Shown one piece after another: positions 1-10,814 of a stretch of DNA of 64,000 nt. This stretch comes from Theocolax elegans (taxonomy: Eukaryota; Arthropoda; Insecta; Hymenoptera; Cerocephalidae). Within the stretch, counting starts at the first letter, position 1; every line of letters begins with the position of its first letter. Below the pieces are notes generated by a model. The model was not told where the DNA came from, ran no database searches, and saw only the letters and a list, made by a program, of their open reading frames with translations. Made by a program: the position numbers and the translations under genes. The stretch covers positions 32,199,850 to 32,263,849 of the forward strand of contig CM047429.1 in the NCBI GenBank assembly GCA_026168455.1, in the 5' to 3' direction.

Positions 1-298
1 TTCTGCCTCGTACCAAGAGGTCGAGTCTGCGCAGTAGAGCCGCGCTCCGATTGGTTCCTACTTTAGCGGGGAGTATGAACTCGACTAGCGAAGGTGTTGT
101 AACGAGAACCCGAACGACAAGGATTCAAATCACCACAAACCCAAAAATTTTTTTGTGTTAAAATAAAATTATTAACTTATTTTCATTGTAAATAAATAAA
201 TCAACATATGATTAAATAATGTTTTATTACCCTATAATTCTTAGCTCCCCTCCAAGAGGCACAACTTAAATATAAGTTTCTATATAGAATTGAGCACA
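1..298. other. No recognisable gene, left edge
   Basis: Nothing coding is recognised. The first ~140 bases are GC-richer than the following AT-rich stretch and contain ggattcaaatcacc near 119, which only weakly resembles a tRNA B box. It may be the tail of a repeat that continues outside the window. Confidence 0.3.
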
Positions 299-376
299 AG
301 TCATGGTAGCCGTGAGTGCTAGGGCATATGCATTGTGCAGTATACCTTGGGTCTCCGGTTCAAATCCTGAGACTCG
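299..376 (+). repeat. tRNA-like sequence (SINE head or tRNA pseudogene)
   Basis: A perfect B-box-like GGTTCAAATCC lies at about 358-368, with a degenerate A-box-like stretch (TAGCCGTGAGTG) about 50 bases upstream, the usual spacing in tRNA genes. A T-arm can be drawn with one mismatch, but only about four acceptor-stem pairs form. It is therefore a decayed tRNA or the head of a tRNA-derived SINE rather than a working tRNA. No anticodon is assigned. Confidence 0.3.
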
Positions 377-1338
377 AATTTTTGTTTATGTATCTTACAC
401 TTTTATTACATGAATTTCATAAATAATAACTATTTTAATAATTAATTATTGTAACGGGGTACAATCTCTCGTGTAGGTAGGGGTAAAGGGATCGGTTGCT
501 ACGGTACTGCCTAGTTATACGCCCTAGGCGGTGCCCCGAAAGTGCGCGGCGGAATCAAATCATCGAACCCCGCACACGACCTATCGCTTCTTTTTACAGT
601 TGCAAACGTCGTGAGCTGAAAAGGACCGCGAATGAAAGGGAATAAATTCGCGGTAAATTTATCTCGGCTGCTCCTGACACGGAAAGGGCGGTATTCGGGA
701 TAATGGGAATAACGTACGCCGGTAATCAATAATCAAACTTGTACTCGATTATTAGGTACGAATAAATTTTATTTATCACAAAAAAATATAAAGTAAGTGA
801 TAAAGGTAAGCGAGTCACCGATATATACAGCGCGGCGCGCGCACGAACGCGCGAGAATTGTGCACGTCCAGCTGACAGTACCAATATAGCGCGCGCACGG
901 TGTCGATACAGGCCGGGATAACGGTCTCTTTTTATCGTGTTTATCGGAGAAGTGTGGGTGTGAGCTGCGTACAGGCTTCCCCCACACGACCCAATACGTC
1001 GAGCAATGCCGTACACCTCCACCATTCCAGATTTCGTCCACGGAATGGACGGAAGATCCGGGCCAGTTTGCTTAAAAAAGTGAGAGAGAAAGAAAGATAG
1101 CCGGGGAGATTTAGCGCGGCCGTTCCCGCCTTTCCAACGTATTTCGAGCGGTGTCTCGTGAATACAAAGGTGAGTGGTGCACCACGTTGGACCCGCGTGT
1201 CCCGTAGATATTTTCCCGAGTTCCTGGTACGGTCCAAGTGAGGAATCGTTCCTCTGTATTTTCCCCTCTCGTGACAAATCCCGCCCGGGTAGATATGTCA
1301 GTGGTTCGTGGGAGTCATTTCAGGAGAGAAGACGCGCG

Positions 1339-1389
1339 TGACGTAGGCAGCTACTGCGTCAAAGGCGTTACGTCACACGGCGTGACGTA
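1339..1389 (+). promoter_or_regulatory. Clustered TGACGTA sites and hairpin in LTR A
   Basis: Three CREB/ATF-like half-site motifs occur within 51 bases: TGACGTA at 1339 and 1383, and TTACGTCA at 1368. The last two also form a perfect 8-bp hairpin, TACGTCAC (1369-1376) with GTGACGTA (1382-1389), loop of five. The second family A copy keeps the first site (CACGTGACGTAGG near 52012). A role as LTR enhancer is inference. Confidence 0.4.
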
Positions 1390-1598
1390 GTAGCCATCAG
1401 GTTAAGCAGCTGATCATTCCCGGATCGGTTGCTCATAACTCGAGCGTTAATAGGTTTTAACGAATTGTCATTGGTACGACTCCCCCTTAATTGTTCTTGT
1501 TAATTTATTATTATTTGGTTGTTTATTTAATAAATTGACTCGTCGAGACTATGTTTCTCGCCGACTAACATAAAATCTCGATTGTTGATAACGTTTTC

Positions 1599-2024
1599 AC
1601 CGACACGGTGGCGGAGTTGCGGAAACGCACCTCGGCCGATCACGAAAGTTAAGCAGCACTGAGTGCGGTTGGCACTTGGATGGGTGACACTATTCTTGTG
1701 CGGCTTTCGGGATTGGTTAGGTGTTTTTCCACACTTTACAACGTGATCGGAAGGTGTGGAACATTCGGTTTCGGTGTTTGGGCCTACGCAAGGTGACCTG
1801 AACATCTAAACAAAATGTTTCAATACACCGGCCGTCTCGGGGAAGGTTTTCCTACAAGGTTTTCCCTTCCTCACGGGCATAACCCCGGGCGAATGCGAGA
1901 CGGTGGGGACCGGGATGGGAAAAAATGGAATGTCTTCACCCCCACACATAGGTGGTAGGGGTGTCCCTGTAAAAACCCGTTTAATAATGGGTATACGGGG
2001 TGATGAGCAAAGAGAGAATAGTAA
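1599..2024 (+). mobile_element. 5S rRNA-derived SINE inserted in LTR A
   Basis: The unit is flanked by an exact 13-bp direct repeat TGATAACGTTTTC at 1586-1598 and 2025-2037, and it is absent from the corresponding position of the second family A LTR near 52235. Bases ~1634-1705 resemble the 3' two thirds of 5S rRNA, including CCGATCACGAAAGTTAAGC and GGTTGGCACTTGGATGGGTG, so the internal control region of a 5S gene is largely kept. The remaining ~320 bases are not recognised. A 5S-derived head, a non-5S body and a 13-bp target duplication fit a SINE3-type (5S-derived) SINE moved by a LINE. It is not a functional 5S gene. Confidence 0.7.
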
Positions 2025-2273
2025 TGATAACGTTTTCCCGGTGATAGTTCTATCCTACAATTACCGCCCTCTCCGGCTTTTGCCCTAGTTGGCAATTTTG
2101 GGCATAGGGCCCAACACAAGATATTAAAGCAAAACAAAGTGTTTGGCGTTGATAGCGGCATCGTACGGGAATCAAAGTGATTCCCGGCCGCATCGTGAGA
2201 CTGTATACTTAGGTTGGTAACAGATTGGGCCTGACCGGAGCCTTACATTCCCCAGCACCCACCCCGTTAAAAC

Positions 2274-2289
2274 TGGCGCCCAATACGTG
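2274..2289 (+). other. Primer-binding site of element A
   Basis: TGGCGCCCAATACGTG begins one or two bases after the LTR end. TGGCGCC is a standard start for retroelement primer-binding sites. The tRNA cannot be named confidently because the match beyond the first eight bases is unclear. Confidence 0.5.
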
Positions 2290-3252
2290 TGGATGTGGGA
2301 TAAAGGACATTGGAAAAATTAACGAGCACGGTATAGTTGTTCAATTGTTAATAATATTGTTAATTAACAATTAGATAACTCGCGAACAATAACGAGGTCA
2401 GCAGTCGCGTTTCGAAATTGCAAAGTATATTTCGGTACTCTTTCATTCCCTCTCGAGAAAGGATTTGTTTATTAACAAATAGAATTGTTATAAACAAATA
2501 AAAATTTTTTTATAACAAATACAATTTTTTTTTATTTTCCTCGTCTTGACTACTTAGTAGTAGCCACAGGAAATTCATTCCTGGTTGAACATAGGTGGCG
2601 GCACTAGAAACAGGTCGCACTAATAGCAAATTTGGTGGGTTTTCGAACGGAATCGATAGACAGACCAGCGTTACTTGGAAATTGGATAGATTGGACCAAA
2701 CCAAGTAATTAGCGCTACCTAGAGGAATGAAAGAACGCGACACAGCGCGACATAACTTGGTGGCAATTAATCGGTAAAGATAAATTATTTGTAAGTGTAT
2801 GCAAGGTCTAACTGGGTTTTGCTGGCACAAAACAGGAAGCTTATAACCTGGCTCAGACCTTCACAAATTGTGTTATAGGTTATATTTTTGTAAGAGGTCA
2901 AACGCGCGGTAACTTTAATTATTTAATTTGTTTATTTATTTATTTATTATTTATTATATAGTACCGTCAATTTAGTGCAAGGTAAGAGCCAGGCAGTAGT
3001 TTATTGAAAATTTAATAGTAAAATTGGTGAAATATAATTTAAACTCTGTAGTGCTTCCTTGGTCAAAGTAAGACAGGACTTACTTTTAGCAACCGGTTTT
3101 GTGCTTTAGCGGTTAGCTTAGGTAGAAGCAAAACCCAGTTACGCGGATTGGACATGTGGCAAGTAACGCCATACTTAAATAATCGACAGCACATAACCTT
3201 GCGCACACATAGTGTGTCAAGCCAGCAAGGCAAAATATTATTAAACTTACAA

Positions 3253-4600
3253 ATGACACTACAACTGAAGATGGCCGCTCAGCAGAAAGACGTCGATAAC
3301 CAGATTTGCGCATGGATCGAGACGCTCACCTGAGAGCAAATCAAACTACACCTTGACGCCTTGAACCTCAAATCGGCAGGCTCGGTCTATAGGAAAGCGG
3401 AGCGACTCCACCAATGGCTATTAGGAAACTATTCGGCCCAGGAGTTTAACCAGGAGGAGGATGAAGCCACAGCAGTTCGCATCCGTCTCCAACGGAGAAA
3501 TAGGTGGCTGCAGATGCTAAGAGAACATCAGGACGAGGAGTCTGATGAACCTAGCCCAGAGCAAGAGATATATCTGGTACTGCGAGAGAACGCTGCGGTT
3601 AATGACAACCTGCACAGGACGGTGCAGGAGTTCGATGACATCGAGTCACGCGAAACGACCCCAGCCTCGACCAACTCAGAGACACAACCCGAACGAGGGG
3701 AAGAATGGCTATCTCTGGTCTCAGACGAGGGAAACACATTTAGAATCCCTCGATCGTTTTCCCAGACCTTGGTGGAGCTTATCCAAAAAGTAAATGACCT
3801 TTCGAAGAAGGTGGATTAGCCAATGTCCGAGCGCACTCAAACCGCTCACTGCACGAGATTGGACGGTGCCAACCAATCTCACCATGTGGAATTTCAGGAC
3901 ACTAATACGTGTCATGGTCCTGACGTGACCGAAATAAATGAGACGCAAGTGGATGGCGAGCAACAACGCACAAGCGCCCCTCAGACAAAGCCTGATCGAC
4001 CTTGGAAAGGGGGGAATGCGCGCGAATCCCAGAGGATTCTGCAAGCGCGCAACTCGCCAAACAATAGCCGGACATTTTCTACACCAAGCTACTCTACGTC
4101 ATCGAGGTTGAATGGAATATCTCGAGACGTTGGCGGCATTGTTAGGAAGCGGCAGATAAAGTTCTCTGGCGATAAGAGCCAGAGCACTGATACCTTCCTG
4201 ACAAGGATCGAGGTCTGCAGGATCCTGGCTAACCTGTCAAAGGAGGATTTACTCCCCTCCCTCTCTGCGCTGCTGACAGACACCGCCGCTACGTGGTATC
4301 AGAACGAGAAACATAAGTGGCACTACAGGCAAGATTTCGTCTCTTCGGCCAAACGTTGGTACGGAATGAGCCAACGTTTCCAGCAGAGGATCATTGGCGA
4401 GTCCAACTAACGGATTCAAGAACCGGATGAATTAGTCAGGGACTACATTACGTGCTCCATCGCCCTAATGCGAAAGATAGTCTCTACGCCGACCGAAGCA
4501 CAGCAGCTCGATCATTTGTATCGGAACATACTGCTACAGCTTCAACGGCTGTTCAATAGAGCGGAAGTAAGCTCAATTGAACAACTCCAGCAAGAGCTCA
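3253..4600 (+). pseudogene. gag of Ty3/gypsy element A, truncated
   Basis: One reading frame runs from an ATG at 3253 to about 4600 but is broken by in-frame stops near 3331, at 3817 (TAG) and at 4408 (TAA). The N-terminal part is charged and polar (E/Q/R-rich). The 4100-4580 part holds a typical Ty3/gypsy capsid region: GGIVRK..IKFSGDKSQS, then TDTAATWY, SSAKRW, and DYITCSIALMRK....EAQQLDHLYRN. The same region recurs in element B (48943-49460) and antisense at 12633-12860. The gag is cut off at ~4600 before any zinc knuckle, and protease, RT and 3' LTR are missing, so this is a truncated, dead copy. Confidence 0.75.
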
Positions 4601-5785
4601 AACTATTGCAGTTATATAAAATTTTAAACCATTTTCGCGATCAATGGTTACTGATTCCTTGGACATATTTTCTTCAATTTTCTCGCTATGAGGACCTAAA
4701 TAAATTAATTCTAAAGGTTTTAAATTCTACATTATATTAAAGTTGGCTGAAGCTATGTTTCGAAGAGCCTTTTCATTTATAAAATTCATAGCAATTTACC
4801 GTAGATGTTTTACTATTTCAGGATACAGTTTATGTATCATTAAGCTTTTTGTTTGAAAAATTGAATTAATTGAATTAAAATAGTTTGAAACAAAACTTAA
4901 AAAAGAAACATACAATTTAATGGAATTATCGGCTATGCAGGTCAAAATAAAAGAAGTCTTTCATAACATTTTTGGGCTTCTAGTCAACGTGTTCCCGACA
5001 ATTTTAAAAATCTTTTATCCGGAATCGATAAAAATGTAATTGTGTCACTAAGCTCTGACAAGCGTTTACGACTGTTGGAAAAATATGAGGGGGCTTTTTT
5101 ACGTAAATCTTTGACTTCTTTTGGGATCATACTGCAACTACTTTTAGTAATCAAAGCTGACGAATGTCAAATATAATTTAAGACAATTAAATGAGGAATT
5201 TTGTTCCTTAAGAAAGACTGGAATCCGCTATTTTTTCGAACCATAACGCTAGCATTATCACATGCAATAGCAATAATATTTTACATGTTAAACGATTAAA
5301 TAAAAATTTGTTTAAAACTTTGAATCAAATCAAGAGCTGAACCTTTTTTTCCATCTAACTCTAACAGTTACAGCAAATGCTGTACGACTTTAGAGGTTTC
5401 GTTATTAAAATACTGCACAGATATGCATAATAACCTACTAGTGTTACTAATATATGTGCTCTTATGTACTAAAACAGAAAAAAAAATTATTATTTATTTA
5501 TTTTATTTTATTGATTTCTATTTTTATAATAATGTGTAAATCACATAAAGGAGAGGTAAATGTTGGCTATATAACCTTAACTTCTGTGCAATACTTATCT
5601 TCGAGAATATGTATTTATTATACTTTGTCTTTAATTCATAGTGCACGATTCAGAGATACTACGAAAGAATTTTTATAATTTTTAATGAATATTGACGCGT
5701 AGTAAGTTACCAATGTAATAATTATAATATATGTATATTCAATCTTGTTATTATAATCTAATGTAAAATATGTATAATAAAGGTA
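4601..5785. other. AT-rich stretch without recognised gene
   Basis: No conserved domain is recognised on either strand; the longest open frames (~75-90 codons) are low-complexity. It replaces the expected continuation of gag A, so it is either later inserted DNA or flanking DNA after truncation. Confidence 0.3.
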
Positions 5786-5835
5786 ATGCCTGAAGAGGAT
5801 GGAGAATTTCCATCGAAACGTTGCAATGTAATGTA
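5786..5835 (+). ncRNA. Candidate hammerhead-ribozyme-like motif
   Basis: CTGAAGA (5790-5796) is followed by a possible stem II (GATGG..CCATC) and GAAA (5815-5818), then a stem-III-like hairpin ACGT-TGCA-ATGT. This matches the hammerhead core order CUGANGA / stem II / GAAA / stem III. Penelope-like elements are known to carry such motifs near their ends, and Penelope fragments follow at 6540-8640. No convincing stem I is seen and one unpaired G sits before stem II, so activity is doubtful. Confidence 0.4.
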
Positions 5836-5955
5836 AACAATACAGTGTGTTCATCAATTATCGATACAATACCTAATCTACAATCTAAACTAAAAATGTT
5901 GGCAGTCTAAAGGTTAAATCAAATTTTTTATAAAATTTTATACTAATTTTACAGT

Positions 5956-5979
5956 ATGAACAAACAGCTGTTTGTTCAT
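5956..5979. repeat. Perfect 24-bp palindrome
   Basis: The half-site ATGAACAAACAG is followed directly by its reverse complement with no spacer. It stands in AT-rich DNA between Penelope-related pieces. Function unknown. Confidence 0.6.
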
Positions 5980-6539
5980 TAATCGGGTCCTTTTGTAACC
6001 AATCTTTCTCGTAACTATTCTGGTTGCCAAGACACGCATTTTAATTGCTTTGTCTGTCTACTATTTTCTGTATCTCCTTCTCTTTTTTTTTTAAACGAAG
6101 GCTTATCATATACTATTATTAAAATAATTATATATTAATTATCAAAAAACAATTATAAAAAAGGGTCTGGTACAGAAAATGGTAAACAGACAAATAAACC
6201 TAAAAATTAATAAAATAAAATAAATTATTAACTGCCAATACTGCCAACCTATAAAACAAATAATAATATTATTTTCTGCAAATAAAGATAAATCGCCGAC
6301 TTGGAAAAAAATAAAAATAAAGAAAAATAAATTAATTGCTCTGATGACCTAAACAAGAAAATATTATAAAAAAAAATTAATTACTTACAGTAGATATACA
6401 AACATTGACCTGCAAAAAAATATTAAAAATAAAAATAAAAATAAATTACACCCAAAGATATAAAAGCGCTGACCTGAAAAATTATGACTAAAAAATGAGA
6501 AAAAGGATGAGTAAAAAATTTAACACATTTATTTTCTTT
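5980..6539. other. AT-rich stretch without recognised gene
   Basis: Mostly A-rich runs and short open frames. No domain, RNA gene or convincing repeat was recognised. Confidence 0.3.
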
Positions 6540-6590
6540 TATAACGTAACGTTTCGGGGGTCAATGCCACCCTCTTCAGATTATACAATT
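6540..6590 (-). ncRNA. Candidate hammerhead-like motif at Penelope end
   Basis: On the minus strand CTGAAGA (6579-6573) is followed by a G-rich/C-rich stem II and GAAA (6555-6552), then ACG-TTA-CGT as a minimal stem III. It lies at the 3' side of the minus-strand Penelope endonuclease fragment, where such motifs are reported in this retroelement class. Only two stem I pairs are visible, so this is a candidate by position and core sequence. Confidence 0.45.
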
Positions 6591-7320
6591 TATTATTCAC
6601 AACAAGATTAAAATATATTTCATATAATACAAAATAAACAATAAGTGAAAGAAAAATAATAGGTTACCTTCTAATTTAATGTCGCGATTTGTGAATAAAT
6701 ATCCAGTCGTAAGTCAATTTAAATTTTCGTTTCTTTTTCCTCATTATACACAAAGGAAACGTCAACGGAGATGTACATACGACAAAGATTTCGGCAATAT
6801 AAGTAAAGTATACGAATTTGCGACCGCTTATATAGTAATGAATCGAGCAATCAATGTTAACATTTTTTCTATTATGACGCACAAGCTTTGTATACAAAGA
6901 TAATCGTTTAATTTAGCGCATTTTTTTTAGATATAATGTGCGAATACTGTCTATTTAATTTAATGGAGTCTTCTTGTTTGTTGATAGAATTTTTTTGTAA
7001 ATTAATATGCACCATTTCGGATGCAATTCGTTTTCCATAATTTGCTTCTTTATCTAAAATTTTGAAGTTTTTCCGGTCAAATTCGTGTTTGTTGTCCTGT
7101 ACGTGTTGAAAAACAACAGAATTTTTACTTCTTTTATGTTCATTAATTCGCATTTTTATTTGTCTCTTTGTTTGTCCTACGTAAGATGCGTCACAGTCTA
7201 TGCAGTTGAGTTTGTATACCACATTATTTTGCGTATTTCTATCAGATCGGTCTTTCCCTTTAATTATGATATTATTTAATTTATTTTCTACACATGGTAC
7301 AATTTTTATTCCGTGTTTTT
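6540..7320 (-). mobile_element. Penelope-like element fragment, GIY-YIG endonuclease end
   Basis: Minus-strand reading from ~7310 to 6908 gives a GIY-YIG endonuclease domain. It has CVENKLNN...NNVVYKLNCIDCDAS, the core YVGQTKRQIKMRINEHK, and a C-terminal half ending ...LNRQYSHIISKK. The paired cysteines before the GIY-YIG core are typical of Penelope endonucleases. The fragment is cut at ~7320, so its reverse transcriptase is absent; directly beyond this point a forward-oriented Penelope RT begins. The ~320 bases after the stop are the 3' untranslated tail with the hammerhead-like motif. A ~95-bp part of this tail (6800-6900) recurs in opposite orientation at 12535-12632. Confidence 0.8.
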
Positions 7321-7329
7321 TTTAAATTT

Positions 7330-8640
7330 GCAGACATTTTCTCGTAAAGACCGTGACAATCTTAATAATGAACATGACAATAAAATCAGAAACTCTGCAC
7401 AAAATGAAATAACAAATACCACAAACATGGACAGTTGAGTGAAAAATCTAACAAATATTGAAATACCGAATAATGTGACTGACATAATTTCACTAGGACC
7501 TAAATTTAGTATTCCTTTTTCTCAGAATAATAATGCTTCGATTAATTACATAAAATCTTTGTAAATTTTATTTTTACAAACGAAATTAATGAACAATTTG
7601 CTGACTCTTTGAGACGAAATTTAGTGGACAACATAAACACACATATAAAAGAAAAAACTCAACATATATCTATAAAAAATAGAATTATAATCAATAAATA
7701 TAAAGAAACCATATAATTTATAAAACACCACAAGGGCATTATTATAACAGATAAGCGAAATACAACTGTAGTTATGAATAAACCGGAGTATTTTAACAAA
7801 ATGGATTTAGCATTATCCGATAGTGATTTTTACAAATTTATTTCAAAAAATCCATTAAAATCATTACAAAATTGAACTTATAAACTTCTGAAAACATGGA
7901 ACGACCAAGGTTATTTAGACACGAAATATAAACCTTCGCGGCTAACACAAACTAATACATCATTAGCTAAATGCTATGGATTACCTAAAATCCATAAAGA
8001 AAATGTTCCCTTAAGGCCAATAGTATCCACGACTTGATCACCAACAGAGCTTTTATCTAAACAATTATATAAAACTCTTTCAAATTGTATAAAAAAACCA
8101 CAATCGCATATAAAAAATAGTTTCGAGTTTATACACAAAATCAAAGATGTAGATATACCGACTGGTTTGTCACTTATAAGCCTAGACGTCCAAACTTTAT
8201 ATACAAATGTAGGATGTCCTTTAGTAAAAAACAGTATCGAAAAAAGATATAATCAAATTTTTTCTAAATCAGGGATTCCATTAAATGAAATAATTATTGC
8301 CTCCGATTTTCTAATGAGCAACACTTATTTTCAATTCAACAACAAATTTTTCAAGAAAACTTACGGCCTACCAATGGGGGCAGCAACGTCTGGTTTATTC
8401 GCTAACATAGTAATGGAGGATCTCGAGAGTACTTGTTTGAACAAACTTAGTTTTAAACCTATATTTTATTATAGATATGTTGATGATATAATAACATTTA
8501 TTCCTACAGATAAAATCGATGAAATGTTATATATTTTTAACTCTTATAACGACAAATTAAAATTTACCTATAAAATAGAGAATAATAAAAGAATCAGTTT
8601 TTTAGACACTTTATTAATATTAATATTAATTATTAGACTA
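7330..8640 (+). pseudogene. Penelope-like reverse transcriptase, broken
   Basis: The + strand encodes a Penelope-type RT in pieces. An N-terminal part (KHHKGIIITDKRNTTVVMNK, ~7720-7785) is followed by GLPKIHKENVPLRPIVS (~7978-8030), SLISLDVQTLYTNV (~8168-8208), KTYGLPMGAATSGLFANIVME (~8358-8418) and the catalytic RYVDDIITF (~8473-8500), then ISFLDTLLI near 8600. The clean part is 8167-8620; upstream there are in-frame stops (for example near 7874 and 8036) and frame changes. The expected downstream GIY-YIG domain on this strand is missing, because homology ends at ~8640 before a poly-A run. The fragment abuts the inverted endonuclease copy at ~7320. Confidence 0.8.
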
Positions 8641-9464
8641 ATTACAGTGACCGATGATATCTTCCGATGGACACAAGCACCACTGTTTCAACTACATGTG
8701 CTTTGTTTACAGACACACCGTTCACCTCCATAAAAAAAAAAAAAAAAATTTGTTGCTTTCTCATATAGGAAGCTTTGCGACAGTATCGATGTCTGTATCG
8801 ATGTCTGTATAGATGTCTGTGTGTGTGTGTGTGTGTTTGCTTTTTAATTTTCGAATTCCAAAAAGAATGTGGTTATTTATCCCTCAAACACTTTTTCTTT
8901 TAATCACAATTTTCGATTTTTGAAAAATTAATTTTTCTAAATTTTGGATAATACCATTGATTTTTTTTTAATGAGACCAAATGTACTTTGTAGGAAATAA
9001 AAAAATCTATATGCTCGATTTTGGTTTGCCAACCTATCTCTATTAGTTTCTTTGTGATTTAAAAAAAATGATTTTTTTTAAATATTTTATATTTTGAAAA
9101 TTAAATACTCAAATGTGCTGAAAAACTTTAGGATAAAGGAACTTTTTAATGGCCATAAACTGTAAAAATTTCAAGTAATTATATCGACTAATCTTGATTT
9201 AAAAAATAAAAAAGTGAAAAAATTGGGTTTTCTATGTCCAACGTTTTCGGGAATAAAAAGCTTGAAATTTTGGGAAAGAATAGTCTTTTGGATAGTTTCG
9301 ATCACAAATATTTTTGAGCTGAAAATATCTACTATTATCGAAGTTATTAAGCATTATTTATTTATGTGCAACATATTTGATTGCTCGTATCTCTAAAAAT
9401 AATTGATCAAATACTGAAAAAATCGTGAAAAATAGAACATAATAATAGCTAGACTGCGGATTTT
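8641..9464. other. AT-rich DNA with short simple repeats
   Basis: Contains an A16 run at ~8733, three to four copies of TATCGATGTCTG (8785-8820) and a (GT)n tract to ~8836. The rest is AT-rich and carries no recognised gene. Confidence 0.5.
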
Positions 9465-9638
9465 TATGCAAAATAAAGTTTTTCATATTGCATAAAATTA
9501 AAATTTGTATGTTATGTTGCATATATTTTTTTAATATAGATGTGTAGGTCTATTGAATAAATGAATAATGTAAAAAATAATAATATTGCATTATTTTTTA
9601 TTATTTTATGTAATATGAAAAACTTTATTTTGCATAAA
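9465..9638. repeat. Small inverted repeat
   Basis: Bases 9465-9498 and 9605-9638 are inverted copies of ~34 bp with one mismatch (core ATATGAAAAACTTTATTTTG), separated by ~106 AT-rich bases. Probably a small foldback element or remnant. Confidence 0.55.
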
Positions 9639-10059
9639 CATGATGTAAACATGATAAAAATGTAATTTTTATTAAATTTTGTTTACTTATAAAGTAATCT
9701 AATGTTGAATTAACCATATTTTTTGAACAAAATATTTTTTAAAAATTTAAAGAAAATCAAAAAAAGATAGTTTCTTATATTTTTAATTGATATCATACAA
9801 AATTTTCTATGTTGTGAATATTATTAACCGAAAATCAACGAAAATACCTTTATTTTTCTAGTTTAAGCAATTATTTGTATTACATTTTTCATATTACATT
9901 CAAAACATTTATGAACTTTTAAAAGGTACTGTAGGTATTACTAAAAAGAGGAAAAAATTTTGTAGTTTTTAAAAATCTTAGATAAAAACTTGTATGGGGT
10001 TTTAAAGTAGTTTATTTAAAATAAAAAAAATCTATATATATGTCTAATAAACTGTATAT
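9639..10059. other. AT-rich stretch without recognised gene
   Basis: Poly-A/T-rich intervening DNA; no open frame with a recognisable domain. Confidence 0.3.
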
Positions 10060-10640
10060 AATTAAAAAATATATTTTTTAATATTTCGACGTGCTTGTTT
10101 GGAATAAAACGGTTTAACGAAGATGATGAGGCGGATTCATGTTGCAAATAATATTATTATTGAAACATTTGACGTTTGCAAATTATTCCAAAAAATTTTC
10201 CAAGATAAAAATTTACCTAAGTATTTAAAATTTAGTATAAATTAGAAAAAAAAAAGAATTTTCTGATTATTTCATGATGTTACCGACGCCATCTTGAAAA
10301 ATTTTTCGGAAAAATTCGCAAACATCAAATGTTTTAATAATAATATCATTTGCAATATGAATTCGTCTTACGATCTTTGTTAAACCGTTTTATTCTAAAC
10401 TAGCATAACAAAATGTTGAAAAATGTTTTTCTAATTTTTCACCAAATTAAACTGCCATTTTTAAATTTTCCAATGGAAATTTTCAAATTTGGACTTCAGA
10501 ATCGGAAAGAACGGAAAATTTTAGCTTGGATAAGTGCTTCTGGTTATTATTTTTGTTTTTTCTTTCGACAATTTTCTAGGAAAAAAACCAATCGACTATA
10601 AAATGTCTGATTAGAAAGAAATGGGTTAAATATTTTGAGT
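10060..10640. repeat. Foldback element with unique right part
   Basis: 10085-10200 and 10300-10410 are inverted copies (core AAACCGTTTTATTC, plus CAAATGTTT.AATAATAATAT). The right arm and following ~200 bases (10330-10640) recur at 46440-46745 in the same orientation, so the right part is a dispersed repeat. No protein is encoded. It resembles a MITE or foldback transposon; family unknown. Confidence 0.6.
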
Positions 10641-10814
10641 TACAAAAATTAGATATTATAATAATATTTGAATATTATTACATAATATTGAAATTAGCAA
10701 AATATAATAAACAAAGTAAGTGACAAACTTTAGAAACGTGCCCGATGTTTGCCCGAATACTCGGCGAGTCGAGAAAGTCATGTGGACTCAAGATTGAGAA
10801 GAGAATTCATGTCG

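Larger units (their letters stand above)
450..2272 (+). repeat. 5' LTR of Ty3/gypsy family A
   Basis: The segment starts TGTAACGG and ends in a degenerate CCGTTAA(AA), directly before a primer-binding-site-like TGGCGCC at 2274. Its middle and 3' parts align with 51752-52406, the truncated 3' LTR of a second copy; for example both have GAGTGGTGCACCACGTT and GACGTAGGCAGCT, and both close with a GGGCATAGGG.CCAACACA block. Without the 426-bp SINE and its 13-bp duplication the LTR would be about 1.38 kb. Exact 3' boundary is uncertain by 1-2 bases. Confidence 0.75.

Noticed and set aside
299..376. A working tRNA gene
   Set aside because: Only the B box is good; acceptor stem pairing is poor and the D-arm is not convincing. 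Kept as a tRNA-like remnant.
726..1277. Minus-strand open frame of 183 codons as a gene
   Set aside because: It lies inside the GC-rich LTR A, is not preserved in the second LTR copy and has no recognisable domain.
1634..1705. A functional 5S rRNA gene
   Set aside because: The 5' third of 5S is not recognisable and conserved positions are changed; target duplications show a retroposed unit.
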